Positions 1 through 7,546 of a stretch of 64,000 nt of DNA are shown here, in pieces; position 1 is the stretch's first letter, and the number at the start of each line of letters is the position of its first letter. The stretch is taken from the NCBI GenBank assembly GCA_910580075.1, contig CAJTVR010000008.1, forward strand, positions 1 to 64,000. The letters run 5' to 3'. The stretch comes from an uncultured Eubacterium sp. Its GTDB lineage: Bacteria; Bacillota; Clostridia; Lachnospirales; Lachnospiraceae. The notes under the pieces were generated by a model. It made no database searches. It saw nothing but the letters and a program-made list of their open reading frames with translations, and was not told the DNA's origin. The position numbers and the translations under genes are program-made.

Positions 1-406
1 ACACGAGAAAGAGCCCGCCGCTGCCTGTTCCTGTCTGTCTGCCCCGCTGTCCGGCTGGCTGTTATATTCCACTAATTCTGTCTGCTTTCCGCTGGTTCTG
101 TCTGCTTTCCCTTTGCGGTAATATCGTGGATTTTCTTTTATATGATATATCAATGTGGTAATATCGTGGATTTTCTTTTATTGATATGCCGATGTGGTGA
201 TATCGCGGATTTTCTTTTAATATACGCCGATAGAAAAGAATGTATCAATTATTTTAACTAATAAAATAAACTGGCTGTTTTTGTCTGCTGTCAGGCTGCT
301 CTGATATATCAGCTGATTTGACATTTCGTTTACTGTGACTCTGCTTACATACCGGCGGATTTGACATTTTAATTTCAAATCATACCATACATCCCCTCAA
401 AAACCA
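1..406. other. Non-coding region with short repeats
   Basis: No convincing gene is visible. The left part holds a tandemly doubled 20-bp phrase around 74-110 (TTCTGTCTGCTTTCC twice). The centre holds three copies of a 24-bp repeat, listed separately. The 12-bp phrase GATTTGACATTT occurs twice, near 314 and 358. The second copy contains TTGACA at 361-366, followed after 16 bases by TACCAT at 383-388, a weak promoter pointing into the hairpin element at 407. The rest appears featureless. Confidence 0.5.
117..219. repeat. Three 24-bp direct repeats at 39-40 bp spacing
   Basis: Copies lie at 117-140, 157-180 and 196-219. The first two are identical (GGTAATATCGTGGATTTTCT plus TTTA); the third differs at two bases. 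The 15-16 bp between copies are also similar (TGATAT...GATGT), so this is really a 40-bp degenerate tandem repeat. It lies in non-coding DNA well downstream of the minus-strand oxidoreductase gene. Function is unknown; it could be a minisatellite or a repeated protein-binding site. Confidence 0.8.
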
Positions 407-664
407 GCCGGAGACAGTGCCGCCAGGGAAGGGGAACGGCTGCCATGTCTGCGTGTGCCTGTGGAAGAATGTTAGAATCCCTTAGCATTCTGCCCGTTAC
501 ACAGGACGTGCGGAGCACAGAGGCAGCTGTAGACGAAGGCGGACAAGGTCCGGTCCGTACGGCTTCACAGCATACATGCAGAATGCTTAGGGATTCTTAC
601 ATTCTGTAACCGAAACACGCAGACATGGCAGCCGCTCCCCTTCCCTGGCGGCACTGTCTCCGGC
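407..664. repeat. 258-bp long-hairpin element (copy A of dispersed family)
   Basis: Two 50-bp arms, 407-456 and 615-664, are inverted repeats matching at 49 of 50 positions. An inner stem of 22 bp pairs 472-493 with 578-599 (20 of 22). The right end runs into CCGGCGTCCGG at 660-670, the motif that bounds the other copies at about 7.0-7.5 kb, 47.2 kb and 57.6-57.9 kb. The inner stem aligns with the core of the copies near 7.3 and 57.7 kb (TTAGAA, TTCTGCCCG, CAGGA on the left; GCAGAA, TTAG, TTCTTAC on the right). It sits 50 bp beyond the stop of the minus-strand fusion gene. Whether it is a structured RNA, a MITE-like element or both is not known. Confidence 0.85.
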
Positions 665-717
665 GTCCGGGAGGCCATCCCGCAAATCCCGTCACAAAAC
701 GCCTCCCCTGGCGGCAC

Positions 718-3300
718 CTAGCAGGTCGCTCCGCCTTTCATATGTTTCACAGCCGCAATATTTTCCTCTTTGCGTGCCAGCAGCCCGTTATCCAAAAGCT
801 GTCTTTGCACTTCCTCAAATCCGATGCGCTCCACGGTATCTGCGAACCGCTCTCCGGTAATGCCCTGTTCGCGGAATAATAAAATTGCTTTTTCTATTAC
901 AGCAAGTACCTCTTCTTTGTCAGTAAATACCTGATCCAGGTATCTTCCATGAGCCACTTTCTTGCCCCAGCGGCCCCCTATGTAAACGCGGTATCCGTTC
1001 ATGGAGTTTTCAATCACGCCAAACGGACATTGATTCAGGCAGCGTCCGCAGTGGTTGCATGCCTGTTCGTCGATGACAAGCCTTCCATCTTTTAAAGATG
1101 CTGTTTTAATCGGACAGTTTGTTTCTACCTGGCAGACTTTGCAGCCGCGGCATTTGGAAAAGTCTGGCTGCGGAACGCGCTGTCCGATGACGCCAAGATC
1201 ATTTAAATCCGGTTTGACACAGTTGTTTGGGCATCCGCCGACAGCAATTTTAAATTTATGAGGCAGTTTGACAGAAGCATAGCCATGGAAAAACCGCTCA
1301 TGAATTTCTTCTGATAAAGCAAATGTGTCAATCAGCCCGTACTGGCAGGTCGTTCCTTTGCAGGATACAACCGGGCGTACTTTTGAGCCTGTCCCGCCTG
1401 TTTCCAGTCCGGCTTCCATCAGAAATTCCCGTAAGGCATCAATGTTTTCAAACGGAACCCCCTGAATTTCCATTGTCATGCGTGAAGTCATCGTAACTTC
1501 CCCGCTGCCAAACTGTTCTGCTGCCTGAGCGATTGCCCTGGCTTCTTCGGATGTGATTTTACCGTTTCTTGTAATCACGCGCCCGTTAAATTTATCCGGC
1601 GTCCGTTTATCTTTCAAAAATCCAAGTGCTTTTACTCTTGTTTCTTCTTCTTTGGAAACCTGAACCTCTGTATTTTTTACTCTGACATCATTAAAGAATG
1701 TCGCGCCTTCAAGCACCATTGTATTCGTATAGCCGTAATAGCGCAGACGGTTCTGCAGAAAATAGCCGCGTTTTCCTTTTGCACAGACAAGCAGCAGCTT
1801 TTCTTCTTTTCCAATGCCCGGCAGTTCGCCGTTTACTTTCGCAAGCTCTACATACTCTGCGCCGCGGATGGACGGAGCCGGTGCAACGTCTAATACCCGG
1901 TAACCTTCTGCTTTTCCTGCTGCATATTCAGCCGGTGTCATGCTGGCCAGATCCCCGTTTAATTTATTGATCAGGATATAAACGGCCTGTAAAAACGGGT
2001 GAATGGCAGTTGAAAACGGAGGTGCGTATGCAAAGTCCGCATTTTCAAAATCTTCCAGTCTTGCGCCCAGGCTGATACCTGTCACGGCAATGTCCGCCAT
2101 TTTGTCCACAGCTCCTGTACCGAATACCTGTATGCCAAGCAGTTTATGGCTTGCCCTTTCTGCAATCAGCTTGGTTGCAAAAAATGACGCATCCGGATAA
2201 TAATGAGCCTTATCATCGGTAACCGCTAAAACCGTTTCCACATCATATCCTGCTCCTTTTGCCTGTGCCTCGGTCAGTCCGGTGCGGGCGCAGTTTAATC
2301 CCGGCAGTTTGACAACGCCTGTGCCAAGCACACCCGGATACTCTTTCTGTGCGCCTGTAAGAATCTGGGCCAGTGTACGGCCTTCCATATTTGCCGAAGA
2401 GCCCATTGGAGACCACTGCGGATTCTGGGTAATGCGGTTTGTAACCTGCACACAGTCTCCGGCTGCATATACGTCAGGCAGACTGGTTTTTAGTGTTTTA
2501 TCTACAACGATTGTGCCGCGGTTTAATTCTATCCCGCTGCCTTCCAAAAAGGCGGTATTCGGCCGGATGCCGGCTGCCATAATCACAAGCCCGCAATCCA
2601 GTTTCCCGGCTGTAGTTCTGACTGCCGATACGCTGCCTTCCCCTGTGATTTCTTCTGCTTTTGTGCCTGTAATGACACGGATACCCTGTTTTAATAAATG
2701 TTTCCGCCCGAATTCTGCCATTTCTGCATCTAATATATTGGGCAGAATCTGGTCTGCAAAATCAATCACAGTGACAGCAATCCCCCTCTGCTTCAGGTTT
2801 TCTGCCATTTCCAGTCCGATAAAGCCCGCGCCGATAACTACTGCTTTCTTAACGGCATGTTCCTTAGCATAAGCCCGCACACTGACAGCATCCTGCGGCG
2901 TACGAATTGTAAAAACACCGTTTAAATCCATCCCAGCCACTGGCGGTACTGCTGGTGACGCGCCTGTAGCAATGACCAGTCTGTCATATGAAAAAACTTC
3001 TTCCTGGCCTGTTACTGTATCTTTCACATGTACAGCCTTATTTTGTGCGTCCAGCCTTACAGCTTCTTTCTGGACAAACACTTCTACCCCTGTAAGCGCA
3101 GCGTATTTCTGCGGTGTATTTACAACCAGGTCTTCGGGCTGTTCAATCAGGCCTCCGACATAATACGGCAGTCCGCAGCCGGCATAAGAAATCTGTGTAT
3201 CTTTTGAAATCAGCGTAATCTGTGCGCTGCGGTCCAGCCTTTTTAATTTTGCAGCCGTTTTTGTACCGGCAGCAACTCCGCCGATTACTAGTATTTTCAT
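718..3300 (-). CDS. CoA-disulfide reductase-like / rhodanese / siroheme-ferredoxin reductase fusion
   Basis: About 860 residues with four parts. Residues 1-450 form a FAD/NAD(P) disulfide reductase with an N-terminal GGVAAG nucleotide-binding loop and the SYAGCGLPYY motif, whose Cys42 matches the active cysteine of CoA-disulfide reductases. Residues about 465-560 are a rhodanese domain with the loop VCAKGKRG. Residues about 580-760 are a nitrite/sulfite reductase half-domain with CKGTTC and GGCPNNC cysteines for siroheme-[4Fe-4S]. The end carries two ferredoxin clusters (CRGCKVC and CNHCGRC). It probably reduces sulfur species in the cytosol, with electrons passing between domains; the exact substrate is not predictable. 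The start chosen is the ATG after GGGAGG, not an in-frame start 27 bases upstream. The first siroheme cysteine pair is spaced CX4C rather than the usual CX5C. Confidence 0.85.
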   Translation of the reverse strand: MKILVIGGVAAGTKTAAKLKRLDRSAQITLISKDTQISYAGCGLPYYVGGLIEQPEDLVVNTPQKYAALTGVEVFVQKEAVRLDAQNKAVHVKDTVTGQEEVFSYDRLVIATGASPAVPPVAGMDLNGVFTIRTPQDAVSVRAYAKEHAVKKAVVIGAGFIGLEMAENLKQRGIAVTVIDFADQILPNILDAEMAEFGRKHLLKQGIRVITGTKAEEITGEGSVSAVRTTAGKLDCGLVIMAAGIRPNTAFLEGSGIELNRGTIVVDKTLKTSLPDVYAAGDCVQVTNRITQNPQWSPMGSSANMEGRTLAQILTGAQKEYPGVLGTGVVKLPGLNCARTGLTEAQAKGAGYDVETVLAVTDDKAHYYPDASFFATKLIAERASHKLLGIQVFGTGAVDKMADIAVTGISLGARLEDFENADFAYAPPFSTAIHPFLQAVYILINKLNGDLASMTPAEYAAGKAEGYRVLDVAPAPSIRGAEYVELAKVNGELPGIGKEEKLLLVCAKGKRGYFLQNRLRYYGYTNTMVLEGATFFNDVRVKNTEVQVSKEEETRVKALGFLKDKRTPDKFNGRVITRNGKITSEEARAIAQAAEQFGSGEVTMTSRMTMEIQGVPFENIDALREFLMEAGLETGGTGSKVRPVVSCKGTTCQYGLIDTFALSEEIHERFFHGYASVKLPHKFKIAVGGCPNNCVKPDLNDLGVIGQRVPQPDFSKCRGCKVCQVETNCPIKTASLKDGRLVIDEQACNHCGRCLNQCPFGVIENSMNGYRVYIGGRWGKKVAHGRYLDQVFTDKEEVLAVIEKAILLFREQGITGERFADTVERIGFEEVQRQLLDNGLLARKEENIAAVKHMKGGATC

Positions 3301-3334
3301 GTAACATTCCTCCCTTTCTTTTTGCATGTTACTA

Positions 3335-3385
3335 AAATTTTACTCTTTTCGCAAAAATTTGTCTACCTTCAAAACGGTAAAATTT
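3335..3385. promoter_or_regulatory. Inverted repeat upstream of the fusion oxidoreductase
   Basis: AAATTTTAC at 3335-3343 is repeated in inverse as GTAAAATTT at 3377-3385, between the fusion gene start (3300) and the rqcH stop (3536). A nested TACC-N8-GGTA lies near 3364. It could be an operator for a redox or sulfur regulator, but no strong -35/-10 pair was identified, so this is tentative. The rest of 3386-3535 shows nothing further. Confidence 0.3.
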
Positions 3386-3535
3386 AAGACGGACTATTCA
3401 AAAGCAGCAGTTTAGATCCCCCTTGAACGATTGCGTATCCAGCTATTAGAAAATACTCCGCAGCAGGCTGCATTTGACTTACGAAATCATAATCCCCATA
3501 TATCCGCAGCCTTTTATTTTGATAACTCATTCCGT

Positions 3536-5272
3536 TTAATCGCTGATCAGCTCTGTCCCTGCCGTATCCGGATGAATTGCCATCGAATAGTTCGTATAAT
3601 ACACTACAAATCCTGGCGCTGAGCCGTTTGGTTTTTTTACATTTTTGCGCTGCAGGTAATCAATCTCTACTTTTTCCGAATCTCTCCCCTGCGAATAATA
3701 TCCTGCCAGCATAGCGGCTTCTTCAAATGTCCTGTCTGGCAGCTCCCTGCCGTTTGTTTTGACAATCACATGCGAGCCTGGCATCTTCTTTGCATGAAAC
3801 CACCAGTCCCCGCCATTTGCCAGTTTAAATGTCAGCTCTTCGTTCTGATAGTTGTTCTTTCCAACATAAATATCAAATCCATCCGAAGAACGGTAATGAA
3901 ACGGCCTGCTTTTGACTTTCTGCTTTTTCTCATGACCTCTGCGCCGGATGTATCCGTATTCTGTCAGTTCTTCTTTAATCTGAACAAGGTCATCTTCATT
4001 CAGTGCGATATCCAGAGACGCCGCAATGGATTCCAGATGATCGATTTCTGATTTTGTTTCTACGGTAAGCTCGGACAATGCTTCATTCGTCCGTTTGAGC
4101 TTGCTGTATTTATCAAAATATTTTTTTGCGTTTTCCGAAGCAGACAGCTGTGCATCAAGCGGAATCTGAATCATTTCATTCGTATAATAATTTAGCGCTT
4201 CTAATGACTTTGCGCCTTCCGAAAGCCCGTAGCCATACGTATTAAGCAGTTCTCCGTATACTTTGTATTTTTCTCTTTTTTCGGTATCCTGAAGCTGTTT
4301 CATCTGAAGTTCATATTTTTTACGGCTGCGGTCTAATGCTGTCGATACGATTTTTCTTAAATCTGCAGATTTCTGGCGGATACGGGTATATACATCACGT
4401 GCAGCATAATAGTTTTCTAAAACAGACGAAATGGAATCAGACTCCTGGCATTCAAGATGTGCGTACTGTGTCAGGCGGACTGAGGAAAATTCCAACGGCC
4501 TGCGGTTTTCTATTATAATATTTGGAACAAATTTCTCTTCTCTGATATCCTGCATCATCCATACAAACTGACTGCTAAGATGCAGTTTTTCTTCCTCGCT
4601 CAAACCAGCCGCCGGCATATCTGCATCAATTCCGCTGCGATAACAGATTTCGTTTGCCACGCACGGACTGATGCCCGTATAGGCCCCGTAAATCGCCTTT
4701 GCAGCGGTCACCGGCTTTGCAAGCGCCTGCGTTTTAAATTCCTGTGCATCTGCCAAAAGCGGATTGCGCTTACCCTGGGTCGGAATAAAATAATCCCGCC
4801 CTGGCAGAACTTCACGCACAGAGCTGACCTGTGCCGATACATGCTTGATACTGTCTATGATCATTTTCTTTTCATTCATAAAAATCAGGTTGCTGTGCTT
4901 GCCCATCAGCTCCATTGTCAGCGTCTTTCTCCGCACATCTCCAAGATCGTCTAAATGTTCGATTTCAAAATGAATGATACGCTCCATATCCGGCTGCCAT
5001 ATTTTTACAATGCGCCCGTTTGAGATATGTTTTCTTAAGAGCATGCAGAAATTTGGCGCAGTCATCGGACTTGGCTTATTTTTTTCGGTCAGATAAATCA
5101 GCGGCAGCGATGCGCTTGCCGATAAAAACAGCCTCTTTTGACCGCACTGCCCTTTCAGCGTCAGCAAAAGTGCATCTTTTTCAGGCTGCGCGATTTTATA
5201 AATACGTGCATTCAGCACTGTTTTGTTTAATTCTGATACTAATCCTGCGATTACAATTCCATCAAAAGCCAT
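3536..5272 (-). CDS. rqcH: RqcH/NFACT family ribosome quality-control protein
   Basis: About 578 residues. The N-terminus MAFDGIVIAGLVSEL and the segment containing ELMGKHSN are typical of the NFACT-N domain. A charged coiled-coil-like middle (roughly 290-420) and a C-terminal NFACT-R domain with WWFHAKKMPGSHVI complete the family architecture. RqcH binds stalled 50S subunits carrying peptidyl-tRNA and adds alanine tails to mark the peptide for degradation; older annotations call it a fibronectin-binding protein. The ATG at 5272 follows GAAGGGAGTG and is preferred over an in-frame GTG three codons upstream. It appears complete and stands alone. Confidence 0.92.
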   Translation of the reverse strand: MAFDGIVIAGLVSELNKTVLNARIYKIAQPEKDALLLTLKGQCGQKRLFLSASASLPLIYLTEKNKPSPMTAPNFCMLLRKHISNGRIVKIWQPDMERIIHFEIEHLDDLGDVRRKTLTMELMGKHSNLIFMNEKKMIIDSIKHVSAQVSSVREVLPGRDYFIPTQGKRNPLLADAQEFKTQALAKPVTAAKAIYGAYTGISPCVANEICYRSGIDADMPAAGLSEEEKLHLSSQFVWMMQDIREEKFVPNIIIENRRPLEFSSVRLTQYAHLECQESDSISSVLENYYAARDVYTRIRQKSADLRKIVSTALDRSRKKYELQMKQLQDTEKREKYKVYGELLNTYGYGLSEGAKSLEALNYYTNEMIQIPLDAQLSASENAKKYFDKYSKLKRTNEALSELTVETKSEIDHLESIAASLDIALNEDDLVQIKEELTEYGYIRRRGHEKKQKVKSRPFHYRSSDGFDIYVGKNNYQNEELTFKLANGGDWWFHAKKMPGSHVIVKTNGRELPDRTFEEAAMLAGYYSQGRDSEKVEIDYLQRKNVKKPNGSAPGFVVYYTNYSMAIHPDTAGTELISD

Positions 5273-5329
5273 GAAAATCACTCCCTTCTACGGAATTGTA
5301 ACGTAAATGCCGGCATACTGCAAGTGATT

Positions 5330-5636
5330 TTATAGATTAGCCAGATGCCTGGCGTAGAATCTTTTCCTTTTCCGTTCCGCTTTCGAATGGATTGATGTTC
5401 CTAATATTGATGCACCTTTCTCTTCTAAAAATTGAGCATTTAATTCATCAAGAAAACAAACAGTCTAATACCAGCAGCGCTGCTGCTTTTCCCGTATTTT
5501 TATTTCCAATCAATGCTGTAATATTATCAATATCAATGACTTGTTCTACATCACCAAAACAACGATATTTATAAAATTTTAGTTTTGAAAGTTTCAAATT
5601 GAATACCCCTGTTTTCAAAATATTCCATGCAGGCAA
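5330..5636 (-). pseudogene. Remnant of an AAA/OLD-type ATPase gene
   Basis: The 62-residue open stretch ending at 5448 contains LSKLKFYKYRCFGDVEQ followed by ITALIGNKNTGKAAAL, the usual start and Walker A loop of AAA ATPases of the OLD/AAA15 type. It stops 20 residues after the P-loop. A different frame then stays open to about 5330 (FLDELNAQFLEEKG...), as if the tail of a gene had been joined by deletion plus frameshift. No complete gene can be rebuilt. It lies beside the shortened YhcG-like gene, so this 1.2-kb patch looks like a decayed accessory insertion. Confidence 0.5.
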
Positions 5637-5665
5637 TTTCGATTAATTGCAGCATTAACTTAAAA

Positions 5666-6547
5666 TTATTCCGATATATTTATTAACTCCTGCAATTTTT
5701 CCCGCAGTATTTTTTTATCTGGCAATTGCAGTTTATATTCGGATACAAGCATTGGTGACATACTCCTGCTCATTGCATATTCAACAACCTCATCATTCTT
5801 TATTGCGCACAAGATCAATCCTACACTTGGGTTCTCATGTTCCTTTTTCACTTGTCTGTCCAGCGCCTCCAAATAAAAATCCATTTTTGAAACATATTCC
5901 GGCTTAAATTTTCCAATCTTTAGTTCAAATGCTACTAAACATTGTAACCCTCGATGAAAAAATAATAGATCTATCGCATAATCTTCTCCGCCAGCCTGCA
6001 CTTTATATTCTTCATCTATAAATGTAAAATCCCTTCCCAATTCCAATATAAAATCCCGCATTTTTAAAATCAATGCTTTCCTAAGATCATTTTCTTGATA
6101 TGGACTTGGCAGATCCAGAAATTCAACAACATAAGAATCAAAAAACGGATTATTATTTATTTTCTTTATTCCTTCAGGCAGTACTTTCCCTTTCGATAAC
6201 ATATAACGTTCATAATAAGCACTGTCTAACTGCCTTTCCAGCTCACGCTTACTATAATTCTCTTGTATGCACAATCTCAAATAAAACTCTTTTTCTTCAA
6301 TGCTTTTTGTGCCTGACAGAATAAGCAGATTATTTGTCCAATTGATTTGTGTCACCAGTGGTGACACTTTTTCATAATTCGCATAAGTTTCATAAAATTG
6401 TTTCATACGATAAAGGCCACGACGATTAAACCCTTTTATCCCTGGAAATGTATCTTGTATATATCGGGAAAGTTCATCAATAAATGAATCTCCATAGGAT
6501 GCTGTTTTTGCCTCTTCGCTGATAAATTGCCCCACATGCCAATACAT
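5666..6547 (-). CDS. PDDEXK nuclease family protein (DUF1016/YhcG), 5'-shortened
   Basis: 293 residues. It begins within the helical DUF1016 N-domain (YWHVGQFISEEAKTASYG..) and continues into the PD-(D/E)xK part, with YAIDLLFFHRGLQCLVAFELKIG carrying the D...ExK catalytic pattern. YhcG-like proteins are usually about 340 residues, so some 30-40 N-terminal residues seem to be missing: an in-frame TAA lies six codons before the ATG and no ribosome-binding site precedes it. It may therefore be a pseudogene or a truncated protein. The family is found near restriction-modification and mobile islands. Its neighbour is also a remnant. Confidence 0.7.
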   Translation of the reverse strand: MYWHVGQFISEEAKTASYGDSFIDELSRYIQDTFPGIKGFNRRGLYRMKQFYETYANYEKVSPLVTQINWTNNLLILSGTKSIEEKEFYLRLCIQENYSKRELERQLDSAYYERYMLSKGKVLPEGIKKINNNPFFDSYVVEFLDLPSPYQENDLRKALILKMRDFILELGRDFTFIDEEYKVQAGGEDYAIDLLFFHRGLQCLVAFELKIGKFKPEYVSKMDFYLEALDRQVKKEHENPSVGLILCAIKNDEVVEYAMSRSMSPMLVSEYKLQLPDKKILREKLQELINISE

Positions 6548-6583
6548 ATTAATCAGCTCTTATACTTTTTCCAGCAATTTCCA

Positions 6584-6612
6584 GAGTAATAAAAAAAGAA
6601 GCGGACATAATA
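6584..6612 (+). promoter_or_regulatory. Possible sigma-G/F promoter for the SASP gene
   Basis: CATAATA at 6606-6612 matches the forespore -10 pattern (CATnnTA), and GAGTA at 6584-6588 is a weak -35 at 17-bp spacing. The site lies about 60 bp before a small acid-soluble spore protein gene, which is normally read by sigma G. The assignment comes from pattern plus gene identity only. Confidence 0.35.
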
Positions 6613-6669
6613 ATCCCGTAAACAAAAACAGTTTACAATTACCACTCAAGATAAAGGAGGCATTTCAAT

Positions 6670-6876
6670 ATGAGTAATCATTCTAATCAGAACGCAGTAC
6701 CAGAGGCAAAAGGAGCATTAAACCGTTTTAAATTCGAGGTCGCAGACGAACTCGGCGTACCGTTAAAAGAAGGTTATAACGGCGACCTGACTTCCCGCCA
6801 GAACGGTTCCGTGGGCGGTTATATGGTGAAAAAAATGATTGAAGCCCAGGAAAAACAGATGGCTGGCGGCGAATAA
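6670..6876 (+). CDS. Alpha/beta-type small acid-soluble spore protein
   Basis: 68 residues with the two hallmark blocks of the family: FKFEVADELGVPLKEGYNGD and SRQNGSVGGYMVKKMIE. These proteins coat DNA in the forespore, force it towards an A-like form and protect against UV and heat; germination protease cuts within the first block. AAGGAGG lies 8 bases before the ATG. It is a single gene, convergent with recG, with its own promoter and terminator candidates. It shows that the organism is, or recently was, a spore former. Confidence 0.96.
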   Translation: MSNHSNQNAVPEAKGALNRFKFEVADELGVPLKEGYNGDLTSRQNGSVGGYMVKKMIEAQEKQMAGGE

Positions 6877-6964
6877 GCGTATAATTTTTATTACGCCACT
6901 GATCTGACAGCCGGCTAAAGCCAGACTGCAGGAACGCAGGAAGGCTGATTCAAAATAGAAAGAA

Positions 6965-7008
6965 GGCTGATGTGCCAGGATGTATTTCCAGGTGCACCAG
7001 TCTTTTTT
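6965..7008 (+). terminator. Likely intrinsic terminator after the SASP gene
   Basis: GGCTGATGTGCC at 6965-6976 can pair with GGTGCACCAGTC at 6991-7002 using several G-U pairs, and six T follow at 7003-7008. It lies about 90 bp after the SASP stop on the same strand. Confidence 0.55.
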
Positions 7009-7026
7009 CTTTGTATTTATGTATAG

Positions 7027-7540
7027 ATTACCCGGACGCCGGGCGGAAACATGCGGCTGGCAGCTGTCTGCGTCAGAATTAAAAGCAAATCCTGTCAGAT
7101 TTTGGCCTGCATCTGGAAGCCCGCGTTCAGACATGTATATAAATTCATCCGGTAACAGCCGGGTAGTGGTGCGTACCTGGAAAACGGCTGCCAGAAAGAC
7201 ACATAAAATTTATAACCAGCCGGCCAGATACATAAAATTTAGCCAGTAACAGCCGGGCGGAGAAACTTTTTCCTTTTTTTGTGACTCCGAAGAACTGCTA
7301 GAAATTCTTAATTTTCTGCCTCATGTACAGGATTTGGGGCTCACTGTCTGCCACATGTACAGACCTGGAAGCCCCAAAAGGTGCCTGCCAGTGCCACTGC
7401 ATAAAGCATACCTAAACGCCAGGGCATCAGGCACCGGTCCGTCCGCAGCCACAGACTGGAAGCAGAAAATTTAGAAGTTCTTACTGTTTGCAGGCGGAAC
7501 AAAAAAAGGAAAAAGTTTCTCCGCCCGGCGTTCGGATAAT
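7027..7540. repeat. 514-bp palindromic element (copy B of dispersed family)
   Basis: The ends are 20-bp inverted repeats: ATTACCCGGACGCCGGGCGG at 7027-7046 against its inverse (two mismatches) at 7521-7540. Inside lies a second, perfect 29-bp inverted pair, 7252-7280 with 7501-7529. Within that pair is a core (7281-7500) closely similar to the copy at 57.66-57.89 kb. Core hairpins include GGGGC with GCCCC and GGTGCCTG with CAGGCACC. The left third (7047-7250) is unlike the other copies and contains a doubled ACATAAAATTTA phrase, so one element may have inserted next to or into another. It fills the whole gap between SASP and recG and ends 6 bp from the recG stop. Confidence 0.85.
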
Positions 7541-7546
7541 TTTATT

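Noticed and set aside
117..219. CRISPR-like spacing of repeats
   Set aside because: Only three units, similar 'spacers' and no cas genes; it is a degenerate tandem repeat.
625..879. 84-residue plus-strand frame
   Set aside because: It overlaps the hairpin element and the end of the minus-strand fusion gene.
2282..2872. 196-residue plus-strand frame inside the fusion oxidoreductase gene
   Set aside because: A shadow of the minus-strand gene, whose cofactor motifs are clear.
5392..5574. 60-residue plus-strand frame
   Set aside because: Antisense to the ATPase remnant; no start signal.
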